Shown here: positions 35,429 to 43,268 of the stretch, one piece after another
Layout of the letters: each line of letters opens with the position of its first letter
Numbering within the stretch: position 1 is the first letter of the stretch
Assembly (NCBI GenBank): GCA_028821125.1
Contig: JAPPHD010000037.1
Coordinates: 52,714-116,713, forward strand
Direction: 5' to 3'
DNA length: 64,000 nt
Source: Gammaproteobacteria bacterium
GTDB taxonomy: Bacteria > Pseudomonadota > Gammaproteobacteria > Pseudomonadales > Azotimanducaceae
The notes under the pieces: generated by a model
The model's input: the letters and a program-made list of their open reading frames with translations, nothing else
Told to the model about the DNA's origin: nothing
Databases searched by the model: none
Program-made: the position numbers and the translations under genes

Positions 35429-36580
35429 ATGCAGAAATTCAGACGAATCCCGCAACATGCGGCCCTTGCCCTGCTACTGGTATGGCCGGGCGCCGCCGGG
35501 GCGGAACTGCAGTCGGAACCGATTCCCAACGTCGTCACCCTGTCGGTGCCTTATCCCCAAACCTACGCCATGGTTCACGACTTCGCCTTCGGCAGCCTGA
35601 TCGATTCGAGCTTTTCCCTGGTGGACATCGAGACGCGCCGCTTCAAGGGCATGCTGAGCGCCGGCCAGTTCGCGACGCTGAACCACTCGGTCGCCCGCGG
35701 CGAGTTCTACGTGGGCGAGACCATTCACAGCCGCGGCGTGCGGGGCGAGCGCGGCGATTTCGTGGCCGTCTACGACTTCGCCAACCTGGCCCTGCAGGCG
35801 GATATCGAACTGCCGCCCCGGCGCGCCAACACCGTCGTCAATCTCGGCAATTCTGCGGTGACCGCCGACGATCGCTTCCTCTTGGTCTTCAACCAGAATC
35901 CCGGCACCTCGGTGACCGTCATCGATCTCGACAGCCGCGCGGTGGCCTCCGAGATTCCGGCCCCGGGTTGCGCGCTGGTCTATCCCGACGAGGCCGGGGG
36001 ATTCGTGATGCTGTGCGGCGACGGCAGGCTGCTCGCCGTGACGCTCGACGAGGCAGGCACGGAAGCGGGGCGCTGGTCGAGCGAGCCATTCAACGATATC
36101 GACAACGACCCGCTTTCCGAAAAAGCCGCCAAGGTCGGCGGCGCCTGGCATTTCGTGAGCTACGGCGGGGAGGTGCAGCCCATCGATGTGTCCGGCGACA
36201 CCCCGCGCATCCTCGGGCGATGGTGGCTGACCAGCGCGGAAGAACGCGCGGCGAACTGGCGCCCCGCCGGCTGGCACTGGACCGCCGGTCACGACTCCGG
36301 CCGTCTCTGGGTCGGCATGACGCCCGACGGCTACGAGGGCAGCCACAAGGATCCGGCGCCTGAAGCCTGGCTGTTCGACACCGGTTCGGGTGAGCGCCTG
36401 GCGCGTTTTGAATTACGGGTGCCCGGGTTGAGCTTCGCCGCCACCAGAGGCGAAGAGCCGAAGCTGCTCGCCGTCAACATTGCCGGCCAGCTCGATATCT
36501 ACGACGGAAGCACCGGCGAGTGGCTCCGTGCGGTCGGGTCGCTGGGCGAGACGCCATTCATGGTGCATGCGATCCAGTAA
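35429..36580 (+). CDS. mauB: Amine dehydrogenase heavy chain (second copy)
   Basis: A 383-residue exported seven-bladed propeller like methylamine/aromatic amine dehydrogenase heavy chains (MauB/AauB). After a signal peptide (LALLLVWPGAAGA) come AMVHDFAFGSLIDSSFSLVDIETRRFKGMLSAGQFA, the ERGDFVAVYDFANLALQADIELPPRR blade and a C-terminal FDTGSGERLARFEL blade. It shares the order of blades with the copy at 39614 but is clearly diverged. The light-chain gene follows after 27 bases. Two heavy plus two light chains form the periplasmic enzyme, which oxidises primary amines to aldehyde and ammonia. Confidence 0.88.
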   Translation: MQKFRRIPQHAALALLLVWPGAAGAELQSEPIPNVVTLSVPYPQTYAMVHDFAFGSLIDSSFSLVDIETRRFKGMLSAGQFATLNHSVARGEFYVGETIHSRGVRGERGDFVAVYDFANLALQADIELPPRRANTVVNLGNSAVTADDRFLLVFNQNPGTSVTVIDLDSRAVASEIPAPGCALVYPDEAGGFVMLCGDGRLLAVTLDEAGTEAGRWSSEPFNDIDNDPLSEKAAKVGGAWHFVSYGGEVQPIDVSGDTPRILGRWWLTSAEERAANWRPAGWHWTAGHDSGRLWVGMTPDGYEGSHKDPAPEAWLFDTGSGERLARFELRVPGLSFAATRGEEPKLLAVNIAGQLDIYDGSTGEWLRAVGSLGETPFMVHAIQ

Positions 36581-36607
36581 TTGCGCCGAGGCGGGAGGAA
36601 CTGCGGA

Positions 36608-37150
36608 ATGAAATGGTTGGATCGACTGACGGAAAACCGTACGCGGGATGCGGCGAGGCGCACGTCGCGCCGCGGCTTCCTCGGGGTGCTCGGTGCGCTG
36701 ACGGCCGGAGCCGGCACGGTGCCGCTTCTGCCCGTGGCCCGGGCCAGTACGGGTGCGGTGGACGACATCCCGGCACAACACACCGGGAACCCCGAAGATC
36801 CGGGCGACCCCTCCACCTGCGAATACTGGCGCTATTGCGGCATAGACGGTTTTCTGTGCAGTTGCTGCGGCGGCACGCAGAACGCCTGCCCGCCGGGCAC
36901 CGAGATGTCGCCCATCACCTGGATCGGCACCTGCCACAACCCCGCCGACGGCAGGAACTACGTGATCTCCTACAACGACTGCTGCGGCAAGAGCAGTTGC
37001 GGGCGCTGCCTGTGCAACCGCAACGAGGACGACCGCCCCGTTTACCGCCCCCAGGCGAACAACGACATCAACTGGTGCATGGGCACGCGGTCGACGGTCT
37101 ACCATTGCTCGACCGCGGTGATCCTGGGCGTCGCCCTCGAGGACGCCTGA
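36608..37150 (+). CDS. mauA: Amine dehydrogenase light chain with TTQ residues (second copy)
   Basis: A 180-residue light chain. A twin-arginine signal (TSRRGFLG) leads to a Cys-rich domain starting CEYWRYCGIDGFLCSCCGG. Trp105 (in ITWIGTCHNP) and Trp156 (in INWCMGT) are 51 residues apart, exactly as the TTQ-forming Trp57 and Trp108 of Paracoccus methylamine dehydrogenase. Asp80 and Asp124 match the essential Asp32 and Asp76. At least a dozen Cys can form the disulfide network. The start at 36608 has GCGGAA upstream. Pairs with the heavy chain at 35429; MauG-type TTQ maturation genes are not in the window. Confidence 0.93.
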   Translation: MKWLDRLTENRTRDAARRTSRRGFLGVLGALTAGAGTVPLLPVARASTGAVDDIPAQHTGNPEDPGDPSTCEYWRYCGIDGFLCSCCGGTQNACPPGTEMSPITWIGTCHNPADGRNYVISYNDCCGKSSCGRCLCNRNEDDRPVYRPQANNDINWCMGTRSTVYHCSTAVILGVALEDA

Positions 37151-37301
37151 ACGCGCCGACCCGGGGCTCCGGGCCCGATCGTCGAACGCAGGTCCGATTC
37201 CGGAAGTCACTTACCTGAATGAGAGCACGTCGGCCAGGGCCGCGTGCGCGCGATTCACGAAATCCGCTGCGACCGTTGCGGTTTTCGGTACGAATTGCCG
37301 G
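37151..37301. other. Convergent intergenic region
   Basis: Between the second mauA (plus) and the mono-haem cytochrome (minus). A CCCGG-GGCT-CCGGG hairpin shortly after the mauA stop could aid termination but lacks a T-run. No gene is supported. Confidence 0.35.
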
Positions 37302-37736
37302 TCAACGCGGCAGCAGCGCAATTTTCTGAACGAGCTGCGCGCGGGTCTTCAGGACATCCCGTAGCGGCAGTGTGCGGTACTTGGCGACTTCTTCGGCGGT
37401 GTAGGGACGGAAGTCCGCCGGCAACTGATTGCGGCTGATCTCGTCGAGCATCCAGTTCAGCAGTTCGGCAAGCCGCTGGTCCTCCAGCGGCGCATTGGCG
37501 GAGCCGGGCACCTGGACCAGGAATTCCCGTCCGCCGGCGACCTTGAGGAAGTTGCCGACGAAATCCGTCATGCGGGGCACGTCTCCGGCGCCTTCGCCGT
37601 TCGGCAGGTGGCAGCCCTGGCAGTTGAGCATGTAGTCGATGCGCGCGCGCCGGTCGTCGACCTCGGCCCCGGCGCAGAGGGGCTGCGCCAGGCCCATTAC
37701 CAGCAGCCAACCCAGGGCGACGCCGTTTGCGCGCAC
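37302..37736 (-). CDS. Mono-haem cytochrome c, probable amine dehydrogenase electron acceptor
   Basis: A 144-residue exported cytochrome: signal peptide MRANGVALGWLLVMGLAQPLCAGA, then a single haem site CQGCH (near 39-43) followed by LPNGEGAGDVPRM, with the probable Met ligand in PRMTDFVG. It is encoded downstream of mauBEDA on the same strand, the position of a mono-haem cytochrome in aromatic amine dehydrogenase clusters as I recall them, and opposite the second mauBA pair. It probably takes electrons from one or both dehydrogenases in place of amicyanin, for which no gene is seen. Confidence 0.85.
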   Translation of the reverse strand: MRANGVALGWLLVMGLAQPLCAGAEVDDRRARIDYMLNCQGCHLPNGEGAGDVPRMTDFVGNFLKVAGGREFLVQVPGSANAPLEDQRLAELLNWMLDEISRNQLPADFRPYTAEEVAKYRTLPLRDVLKTRAQLVQKIALLPR

Positions 37737-37773
37737 GACTCAGCCCATACCCGTTGTGATCAGCGGGGTAGAT

Positions 37774-37814
37774 GGGGTCAGGTTCAATACACCAAGCAAA
37801 TGGAACCTGGCCCC
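37774..37814. repeat. Inverted repeat GGGGTCAGGTTC / GAACCTGGCCCC
   Basis: Two 14-base arms (37774-37787 and 37801-37814) match at 12 positions and are separated by 13 bases. They lie between mauA and the cytochrome gene on the minus strand. The GGGGTCA...TGGCCCC signature is shared with the element at 4411-4529. The foldback could attenuate transcription from mauA into the cytochrome gene. Confidence 0.6.
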
Positions 37815-37855
37815 GTTTTTCCCTCCCTGGGAGATGGCTGGTGAACAGGCTCGCC

Positions 37856-38377
37856 TCATTCCAGCCCGAGCCCGATGACGATTGCTGTGGAGCAATGGTA
37901 GACGGCGGACTGGGTGCCCAGGCACCAGTTCAGGTCGTTGTTCTTGTCGGGACGGTACATGGGGCGGTCGCCCTCGTTGCGGGTGCACAGGCACTGGCCG
38001 CAGGGGGTGCGGCCGCAGCAGTCGTTGTAGGAAATCACGTAGTTCCTGCCGTCGGCGGGGTTGTGGCAGGTGCCGATCCAGGTGATGGGCGACATCTCGG
38101 TACCGGCGGGGCAACTTGCCGGGGAGCCGCCGCAGCAGCCGCACAGGAAGCCGTCGATGGCGCAGTAGCGCCAGTAGTCGCATGACTCCGGATCGCCGGA
38201 TTCGGGGATGCCGGCGGCTCCCGCGTCCGGGGTGGAGGCTGCCCGGGCCACCGGCAGCAGGGGCATGGCCGAGGCGCTGGCCAGGGCTGCGGCGAGCCCT
38301 TTCAGCCAGCCCCGCCGGCTGCTGCGCCGGGCGATGCCGCGGGCGGCGGTTTCGGTCCAGGCGTCCAGGTACTTCAT
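37856..38377 (-). CDS. mauA: Amine dehydrogenase light chain with TTQ residues
   Basis: A 173-residue light chain, last gene of mauBEDA. The twin-arginine signal is SSRRGWLKG. The mature domain starts CDYWRYCAIDGFLCGCCGG. Trp100 and Trp151 (spacing 51) match TTQ Trp57/Trp108, and Asp75 and Asp119 match the maturation residues Asp32/Asp76 of methylamine dehydrogenase. The start at 38377 has GGAGGGACC upstream. It is closely similar to the second copy at 36608, including the ITWIGTCHNPADGRNYVISYNDCCG block, so the two arose by duplication or separate uptake of close relatives. Confidence 0.94.
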   Translation of the reverse strand: MKYLDAWTETAARGIARRSSRRGWLKGLAAALASASAMPLLPVARAASTPDAGAAGIPESGDPESCDYWRYCAIDGFLCGCCGGSPASCPAGTEMSPITWIGTCHNPADGRNYVISYNDCCGRTPCGQCLCTRNEGDRPMYRPDKNNDLNWCLGTQSAVYHCSTAIVIGLGLE

Positions 38378-38411
38378 GGGTCGGTCCCTCCGAACCGGGC
38401 ATGGGGGAATT

Positions 38412-39059
38412 TCACTGGTCGACCCCTCCAGACTGTGCATTGTAGAAGAATTCCGGCTCCTCCTGCCGCAGGTATTGCTGGACGGAACCGAGTTTGCGTT
38501 CCTTGGCCTCGAACAGGCTCTCAAGGTGTTCGCGGGAGTTGACGAGGCCGAGGGCGGCAATGTGCCCGTCCTCGCCGATCAGCACCGCGTACGGCAGTTT
38601 GCCGACGCCGTAGGATTCTCCGAGCGTGCGCGACAGCACGTAGGGGAACCCGGCAAGACCGTGTTCGCTGACAAAGGCCTGGTGTTCATCGGCCGTGCCT
38701 CCGTCGCTGGCGAGCACGATGTCGACCCAGTTCTCCGACTTCGCGACCGAGCGCAGAACACCCAGCAGCGTCCGGCTGATGGGGCAGTCCGGCGCCAGGA
38801 AGAAGATCAGGGTGCTCCGCGATTCCGCGTCGTCGGACGGTGTGCCGCCCAGGGTCAGCGTCCTGCCGTGGAGATCCTGTACGTCCACCTCGGGCGCCGG
38901 ATCCCCGGCTGTCAGGCTCTCGTTCAAGGTCAGCGCACCGGCAGGAGCGATTCGTTCAAACAGCGCCGCCACCTGGCGCGTCAACGCGTAGACGAGCAGC
39001 GCCAGGCCGAGCACCGCTGCCCACAGGATCACGTTGGAAGCGACCAGCAGACTGTTCAT
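38412..39059 (-). CDS. mauD: MauD, thioredoxin-like maturation protein
   Basis: A 215-residue protein: membrane anchor MNSLLVASNVILWAAVLGLALLVYAL, then a periplasmic thioredoxin fold. The redox site reads APDCPISR (C92, with Ser95 at the second cysteine position), unlike the CPIC of the other MauD-like protein. MauD and MauE are needed for formation of the light-chain disulfides in methylamine dehydrogenase systems. The ATG at 39059 is preferred to a TTG six bases upstream. It lies 12 bases after mauE and 34 before mauA. Confidence 0.9.
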   Translation of the reverse strand: MNSLLVASNVILWAAVLGLALLVYALTRQVAALFERIAPAGALTLNESLTAGDPAPEVDVQDLHGRTLTLGGTPSDDAESRSTLIFFLAPDCPISRTLLGVLRSVAKSENWVDIVLASDGGTADEHQAFVSEHGLAGFPYVLSRTLGESYGVGKLPYAVLIGEDGHIAALGLVNSREHLESLFEAKERKLGSVQQYLRQEEPEFFYNAQSGGVDQ

Positions 39060-39071
39060 CCGCAATGCCGG

Positions 39072-39617
39072 TCAGCCGCCCTGCCAGCCGGGCAGCTCCG
39101 GCCAGGCCCGGTGGCGGTTTGCCAGCAACTGGTTGCCGATGGCGTAGGCGCTCCACAGGAAGGCGGTGGGAGCCGCGGCCAGCAGCAGGAGGCCGGGCGT
39201 CCACTCGGGCACGCCGGCTGTCGAGGCCGTAACGGCAAGACCGAGCAGCAGTGCGTTGCGCGCCAGCAGCCAACCGGACAGGGGCGTCGGTTCGCCGCCG
39301 CAGCCGCAATCGATGGCGGTTCTGCCGCGCATCAGGTTGACGGCGATGGCGCCGGTGTAGAGGCACAGCAACAGCGCCGCCAGCGAAGCGGTCGGCACGC
39401 CTGGCAGTATCCCCGCCGGGGTCAGCAGCGCGAGGGCGGCCAGTATTTCGGCGGCGACGATGGCCGGGGCGGCGATGCCAACGAGCGCCTCGGGCAAGAG
39501 GTTGTACTGGCTCAGCACGCCGCGGAACGAAAGGTAGTTGCGTGCCTTGTGTACTGCCGCGAAGAGGAAGATGCCGGCCAGGGACCAGCCGGAAGCCAGG
39601 GCGAGGGCATCGGTCAC
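39072..39617 (-). CDS. mauE: MauE, integral membrane maturation protein
   Basis: A 181-residue membrane protein with about five helices. FLFAAVHKARNYLSFRGVLSQYNLLP near the N terminus and a periplasmic CGCGG motif (AIDCGCGGEPTPL) are typical of MauE/DoxX-like proteins that supply redox equivalents to MauD. The start is a GTG at 39617 that overlaps the mauB stop (GTGA); the frame is open further upstream but without similarity. Confidence 0.9.
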   Translation of the reverse strand: MTDALALASGWSLAGIFLFAAVHKARNYLSFRGVLSQYNLLPEALVGIAAPAIVAAEILAALALLTPAGILPGVPTASLAALLLCLYTGAIAVNLMRGRTAIDCGCGGEPTPLSGWLLARNALLLGLAVTASTAGVPEWTPGLLLLAAAPTAFLWSAYAIGNQLLANRHRAWPELPGWQGG

Positions 39618-40783
39618 CGGCGCATGCCCCGTGTCACGAAGACCGTCTGTGTCTGCACCGCCAGGGTCTTGATGAAGTCGCCGGAGGTGGCGTCGTAGGT
39701 CTCCAGGGCAAACCCGCCGTTGGTCGCCACCAGCAACGGTTGCTCGGCGCTGTTGACGGCAATGGAAATGCCCCAATTCGGCAAGGGGATGCGCGCGACG
39801 CGCTGCCCGGCGCCGACATCGAAGACCCAGACCTCGCTACCTCCGTCCTTGTGGCTGCCTTCCTTTCCTTCGGGGTTCATCAGCACGTAGAAGCGGCCGC
39901 TCCGGTCGGAGGCGACCAGTTGCCAGCCGCCGGGGCGCCAGCCGGACGCCCGTTCCTCGGCGCTCAAGAGCGACCAGGGCTCGCCCGGTGCGGGGGCTTC
40001 GCCGCTCAGGTCGACCGGTATCACGTTACCCATGAACGTGGGAAAGTAGGCGGTGCCGTCGATGATGGCAGCCTTCTCGAACATGGGGTCGTCCGCATCC
40101 ATGAAGGGTTCGCTGCGGTGGCTGCCGGCGAGTTCCCCCTCTGCGGTCAGCACGGTGGTGAGCAGGGAGCCGTCGCTGCAGAGCGACGTGACGCCGGATT
40201 CGCCGGTGGGAATGACCAGGGCGCAGCCGGAGATCGGGTATTCCGCCACGAATTCGCGTTTTTCGAGATCGACCACGGTAATCGACTGGCCGGGCGCGAA
40301 GTTGTAGACCACCAGCAGCCGGTCGCCGGCCACCAGCGCAGTGCCGAAGATCTCGGGCATGGAACTGACCTTCTTTGGCGGGATCACGATCTCGCCGGCC
40401 ACCTCCAGGCTCGCGGCATCGTAGACCGTCACCACGTCGGTGCGGTCGCCGCCGCGGCCGCCGCGGGAGAAGAACGACTCGATCACGTAGTGCTCGCGGC
40501 GCGCGGGGCTCTGCTCGTAGTGCGCGATGAAGTCCGCCGAGACCATGCCGCGCAACTGGCCGCTCACGGTATCCGCCGTGGGGTCGACGAACAGGAACCG
40601 GCCTTCGCGCATGTGGAAGAAGGTGGCGTCGTGAAGCACGAGCCAGTGGTCGGGATAGACGGCGGGCAGCGACTCCACCTGGCCGAGGGGTTCGGGACGG
40701 AAGCCGTCGGTGTGGCCGGCGGCGGCTGCGAGCATGGCGATCGCAAGCGCCGGGATGTATCGGCATCTCGAGAGTGGCGTCAT
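39614..40783 (-). CDS. mauB: Amine dehydrogenase heavy chain
   Basis: A 389-residue exported propeller. The start at 40783 has a GGAGG site, then a signal peptide (IPALAIAMLAAAAG). The domain begins ESLPAVYPDHWLVLHDATFFHMREGRFLFVDP and contains RGGDRTDVVTVYDAASLEVAGEIVIPPKK, the blade most conserved in MauB/AauB. It leads the operon mauB-mauE-mauD-mauA-cytochrome, an order known from aromatic amine dehydrogenase (aauBEDA); methylamine clusters have mauF before it, absent here. Confidence 0.92.
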   Translation of the reverse strand: MTPLSRCRYIPALAIAMLAAAAGHTDGFRPEPLGQVESLPAVYPDHWLVLHDATFFHMREGRFLFVDPTADTVSGQLRGMVSADFIAHYEQSPARREHYVIESFFSRGGRGGDRTDVVTVYDAASLEVAGEIVIPPKKVSSMPEIFGTALVAGDRLLVVYNFAPGQSITVVDLEKREFVAEYPISGCALVIPTGESGVTSLCSDGSLLTTVLTAEGELAGSHRSEPFMDADDPMFEKAAIIDGTAYFPTFMGNVIPVDLSGEAPAPGEPWSLLSAEERASGWRPGGWQLVASDRSGRFYVLMNPEGKEGSHKDGGSEVWVFDVGAGQRVARIPLPNWGISIAVNSAEQPLLVATNGGFALETYDATSGDFIKTLAVQTQTVFVTRGMRR

Positions 40784-40942
40784 GTTCCGGACCTCCTCAA
40801 ACTGGCCGTAGCAGGTTCCTCGGGCACCCGAATTGTGGCGCTCCCGGAGCGGTTTAGCCAGTCTGCACCGCACACCCACTCTCCCAGCTAGCGGCGGGTG
40901 TTCCCTGCGCGCCTGTGGGGGGGCGGTTACGCTGAACCCGGC

Positions 40943-42166
40943 TCAGGAATCGGTGCGGCGTCCGGAACCCTGGCGCGCGGGCGGCCGTTCCGCCTCGGCG
41001 ATGTCGCGGGTCCAGTGGGAGACGCAGGGAATGCGGCGGCGGTCGCAGCGCGAGGCGTAGCGCCGGGCGATGTCGGTGACTTCGGTCAGCAGCCCCTCGC
41101 GCAGGGTCGTTGGCTTGAGCCCCAGGCCAAGCAGCCCGGCGTTGGTTGCTTCGAGGTCGTTGGCATCCGCTTCCTTGCGCGGATTGGGTACGTGCTCGAC
41201 CCGCGCGCCGGTCAGTTCCGCGACCAGTTTCGCCAGGTCGATCAGGCGGTGCACTTCGGTGAGCTGGTTCAGGATCTTCACCCGCTCGCCCCGGGCCGGC
41301 GGGTTCTCGATGGCGAGTTCGATGCAGCGCACGGTGTCCTGGATGTGGATGAAGGCCCGGGTCTGGCCGCCGCTGCCGTGCACGGTGAGCGGGTAGTCGA
41401 TGGCGGCCTGCATCAGGAAACGGTTCAGCACGGTGCCGTAGTCGCCGTCGTAGTCGAAGCGGTTGACGAGCCGCTCGTCCAGGCGCGTCTCCCGGGTCTG
41501 GGTCCCCCAGACGATGCCCTGGTGCAGGTCGGTGATGCGCGCCTCGTCGTTCTTGTTGTAGAAGGCGAAGAAGAGCTGATCCTGGGTCTTGGTCATGTGG
41601 TAGATGCTGCCGGGGTTGGCGGGGTAGAGGATCTCCTGCTCCACCTCCGCGCCGTCACCGGCGGTCATCTTCACGGTCAGGTAGCCTTCCGGCAGCCGCA
41701 CGCCCGTCGACGAATAGCCGTACACGCCCATGGTGCCGAGGTGCACCAGGTGCGCGTCCAGCCCGGACTCGACGATGGCGGCCAGCACGTTGTTGGTGGC
41801 GTTGAGGTTGTTGTTGACCGTGTAGCGCTTGTGCCAGGAAGATTTCATGGAGTAGGGCGCGGCCCGCTGCTCGGCGAAGTGCACGATGACGTGGGGCCGG
41901 CGCGCGCGCAGCAGGTTCAGCAGCCGGTCGTATTCGGTGGCCACATCGAGCCGTTCGTAGGCGATGATCCTGCCGGTGATCTCCTTCCAGGCCCCGAGCC
42001 GGGTGGTGATGGAGCGGATGGGCGTGAGGCTCTGCACCTGCAGTTCGTTGTCGATGTTGCGCCTGGAGAGGTTGTCCACCACGGTGACCGCATGGCCCTG
42101 CATCGAGAGGTGCAGGGATGTGGGCCACCCGCAGAAGCCGTCGCCGCCCAGTACCAGGATTCTCAT
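40943..42166 (-). CDS. sqdB: UDP-sulfoquinovose synthase
   Basis: A 407-residue extended short-chain dehydrogenase of the SQD1/SqdB type. The NAD site is GGDGFCGW near the N terminus. Family-specific segments are VHFAEQRAAPYSM, HLVHLGTMGVYGYSS and the catalytic YHMTK (Y-x3-K), with LHQGIVWGTQT and QTRAFIHIQDTVRCIELA. It makes UDP-sulfoquinovose from UDP-glucose and sulfite. The operon with the glycosyltransferase at 42163 (ATGA overlap) completes a sulfolipid (SQDG) route. C-terminal residues after 390 are a short polar tail. Confidence 0.92.
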   Translation of the reverse strand: MRILVLGGDGFCGWPTSLHLSMQGHAVTVVDNLSRRNIDNELQVQSLTPIRSITTRLGAWKEITGRIIAYERLDVATEYDRLLNLLRARRPHVIVHFAEQRAAPYSMKSSWHKRYTVNNNLNATNNVLAAIVESGLDAHLVHLGTMGVYGYSSTGVRLPEGYLTVKMTAGDGAEVEQEILYPANPGSIYHMTKTQDQLFFAFYNKNDEARITDLHQGIVWGTQTRETRLDERLVNRFDYDGDYGTVLNRFLMQAAIDYPLTVHGSGGQTRAFIHIQDTVRCIELAIENPPARGERVKILNQLTEVHRLIDLAKLVAELTGARVEHVPNPRKEADANDLEATNAGLLGLGLKPTTLREGLLTEVTDIARRYASRCDRRRIPCVSHWTRDIAEAERPPARQGSGRRTDS

Positions 42167-43203
42167 GCGGTTCCTCCTTCACGGACGGCGCTGGCGGCCT
42201 GCTTCAGGCTCACAGGCTCCAGGTTGTTCAGGAACTGGCGGGCGGAGGCATCCCACGTATGGCGAAGCGCGTGCTCCCTGCAGACCTTCGGGCCGATCTC
42301 CAGGGCGGCCCCGATGGCGGCGCCCAGGTCGTCATTCAGCACGCCCGCGCCGCTGTCGCCGATGATGTCGTTGGGTCCGGGTACCGGCAAGGCGGCAACG
42401 GGTATGCCGCAGGCCGCCGCTTCCAGCATGACCAGGCCCAGGGTGTCGGTCTTCGAGGGGAACACCAGCACGTCCGCCGCGCAGAAGTGAGCCACCAGTT
42501 CCTCGCCGAAGCGGGAACCCAGGAAGATGGCGTGGGGAAATTGCGCCTCCAGCGCCGCACGCTGAGGTCCGTCGCCGATCAGTACCTTGGTGCCGGGAAC
42601 GTCCAGGGAGAGGAAGGCATCGAGGTTCTTCTCCACGGCCAGGCGCCCGACGTACATCAAAATGGGGCCTGAAAACTCCAGGTCCGCGGGCGGGACCGGG
42701 CGAAACAGGTCGGTATCCACGCCCCGAACCCATTGCGCGAGGGCCCTGAATCCCTCACCGTCGAGGGTCGAGCGCAGGGTTTCCGTCGAATACATGGTGC
42801 GCACGGCCGCGTTGTGGAACAGGCGCAGCAACGCGAACGACCAGCTTTCCGGTACGCCGCCCCGCAGTTTCAGGTAGAGCGGAAACATGGTGTGGAACGA
42901 CGTGGTGAACGGGATGCCGCGCCGCTTCAGCCAGTGCCGCGCACACCAGCCGAGCGGCCCCTCGGTGGCCAGGTGCACGGCATCGGGAGCGAAACGCTCG
43001 ATGAGGCGCCCTACCCGCCCGGGCGTGGTGAGCGCGAGCCGGATCTCGGGATAAGTGGGGCAGGGGACGCTCCGGAACGGCGCCGGCCCGATCACCTCCA
43101 CCTCGTGCCCCATGCCCGCCAGCCGGTCGCGGGTGGTCGACAGCGCCCGCACCACGCCGTTCAGTTGCGGATACCAGGCATCACTGACAATCAGGATTCG
43201 CAA
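42163..43203 (-). CDS. GT4 glycosyltransferase, probable sulfoquinovosyltransferase
   Basis: A 346-residue GT-B enzyme. It starts MRILIVSDAWYPQLNGVVRALSTTRDRLAGMGHEV, with PFTTSFHTMFPLYL in the acceptor domain and FPSKTDTLGLVMLEAAACGIPVAALP (E-x7-E donor motif) near the C terminus. This type includes SqdX/SqdD and mannosyl or glucosyl diacylglycerol transferases. Overlap with sqdB makes transfer of sulfoquinovose to diacylglycerol the likely role at the inner membrane. Confidence 0.85.
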   Translation of the reverse strand: MRILIVSDAWYPQLNGVVRALSTTRDRLAGMGHEVEVIGPAPFRSVPCPTYPEIRLALTTPGRVGRLIERFAPDAVHLATEGPLGWCARHWLKRRGIPFTTSFHTMFPLYLKLRGGVPESWSFALLRLFHNAAVRTMYSTETLRSTLDGEGFRALAQWVRGVDTDLFRPVPPADLEFSGPILMYVGRLAVEKNLDAFLSLDVPGTKVLIGDGPQRAALEAQFPHAIFLGSRFGEELVAHFCAADVLVFPSKTDTLGLVMLEAAACGIPVAALPVPGPNDIIGDSGAGVLNDDLGAAIGAALEIGPKVCREHALRHTWDASARQFLNNLEPVSLKQAASAVREGGTA

Positions 43204-43268
43204 CCGAGGATCCTTCCCACCGGTTCCAGTTTCAACTCACGCTACATTAAGTAAGCCGATGGCGAATG

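Noticed and set aside
37244..37438. Short plus-strand frame with CDRCGF, like a zinc ribbon
   Set aside because: Only one Cys pair is present, most of the frame is the complement of the cytochrome gene, and there is no ribosome site.
38208..39698. 496-codon plus-strand frame across mauA, mauD and mauE
   Set aside because: It lies antisense to three well-supported mau genes and has no recognisable motif.
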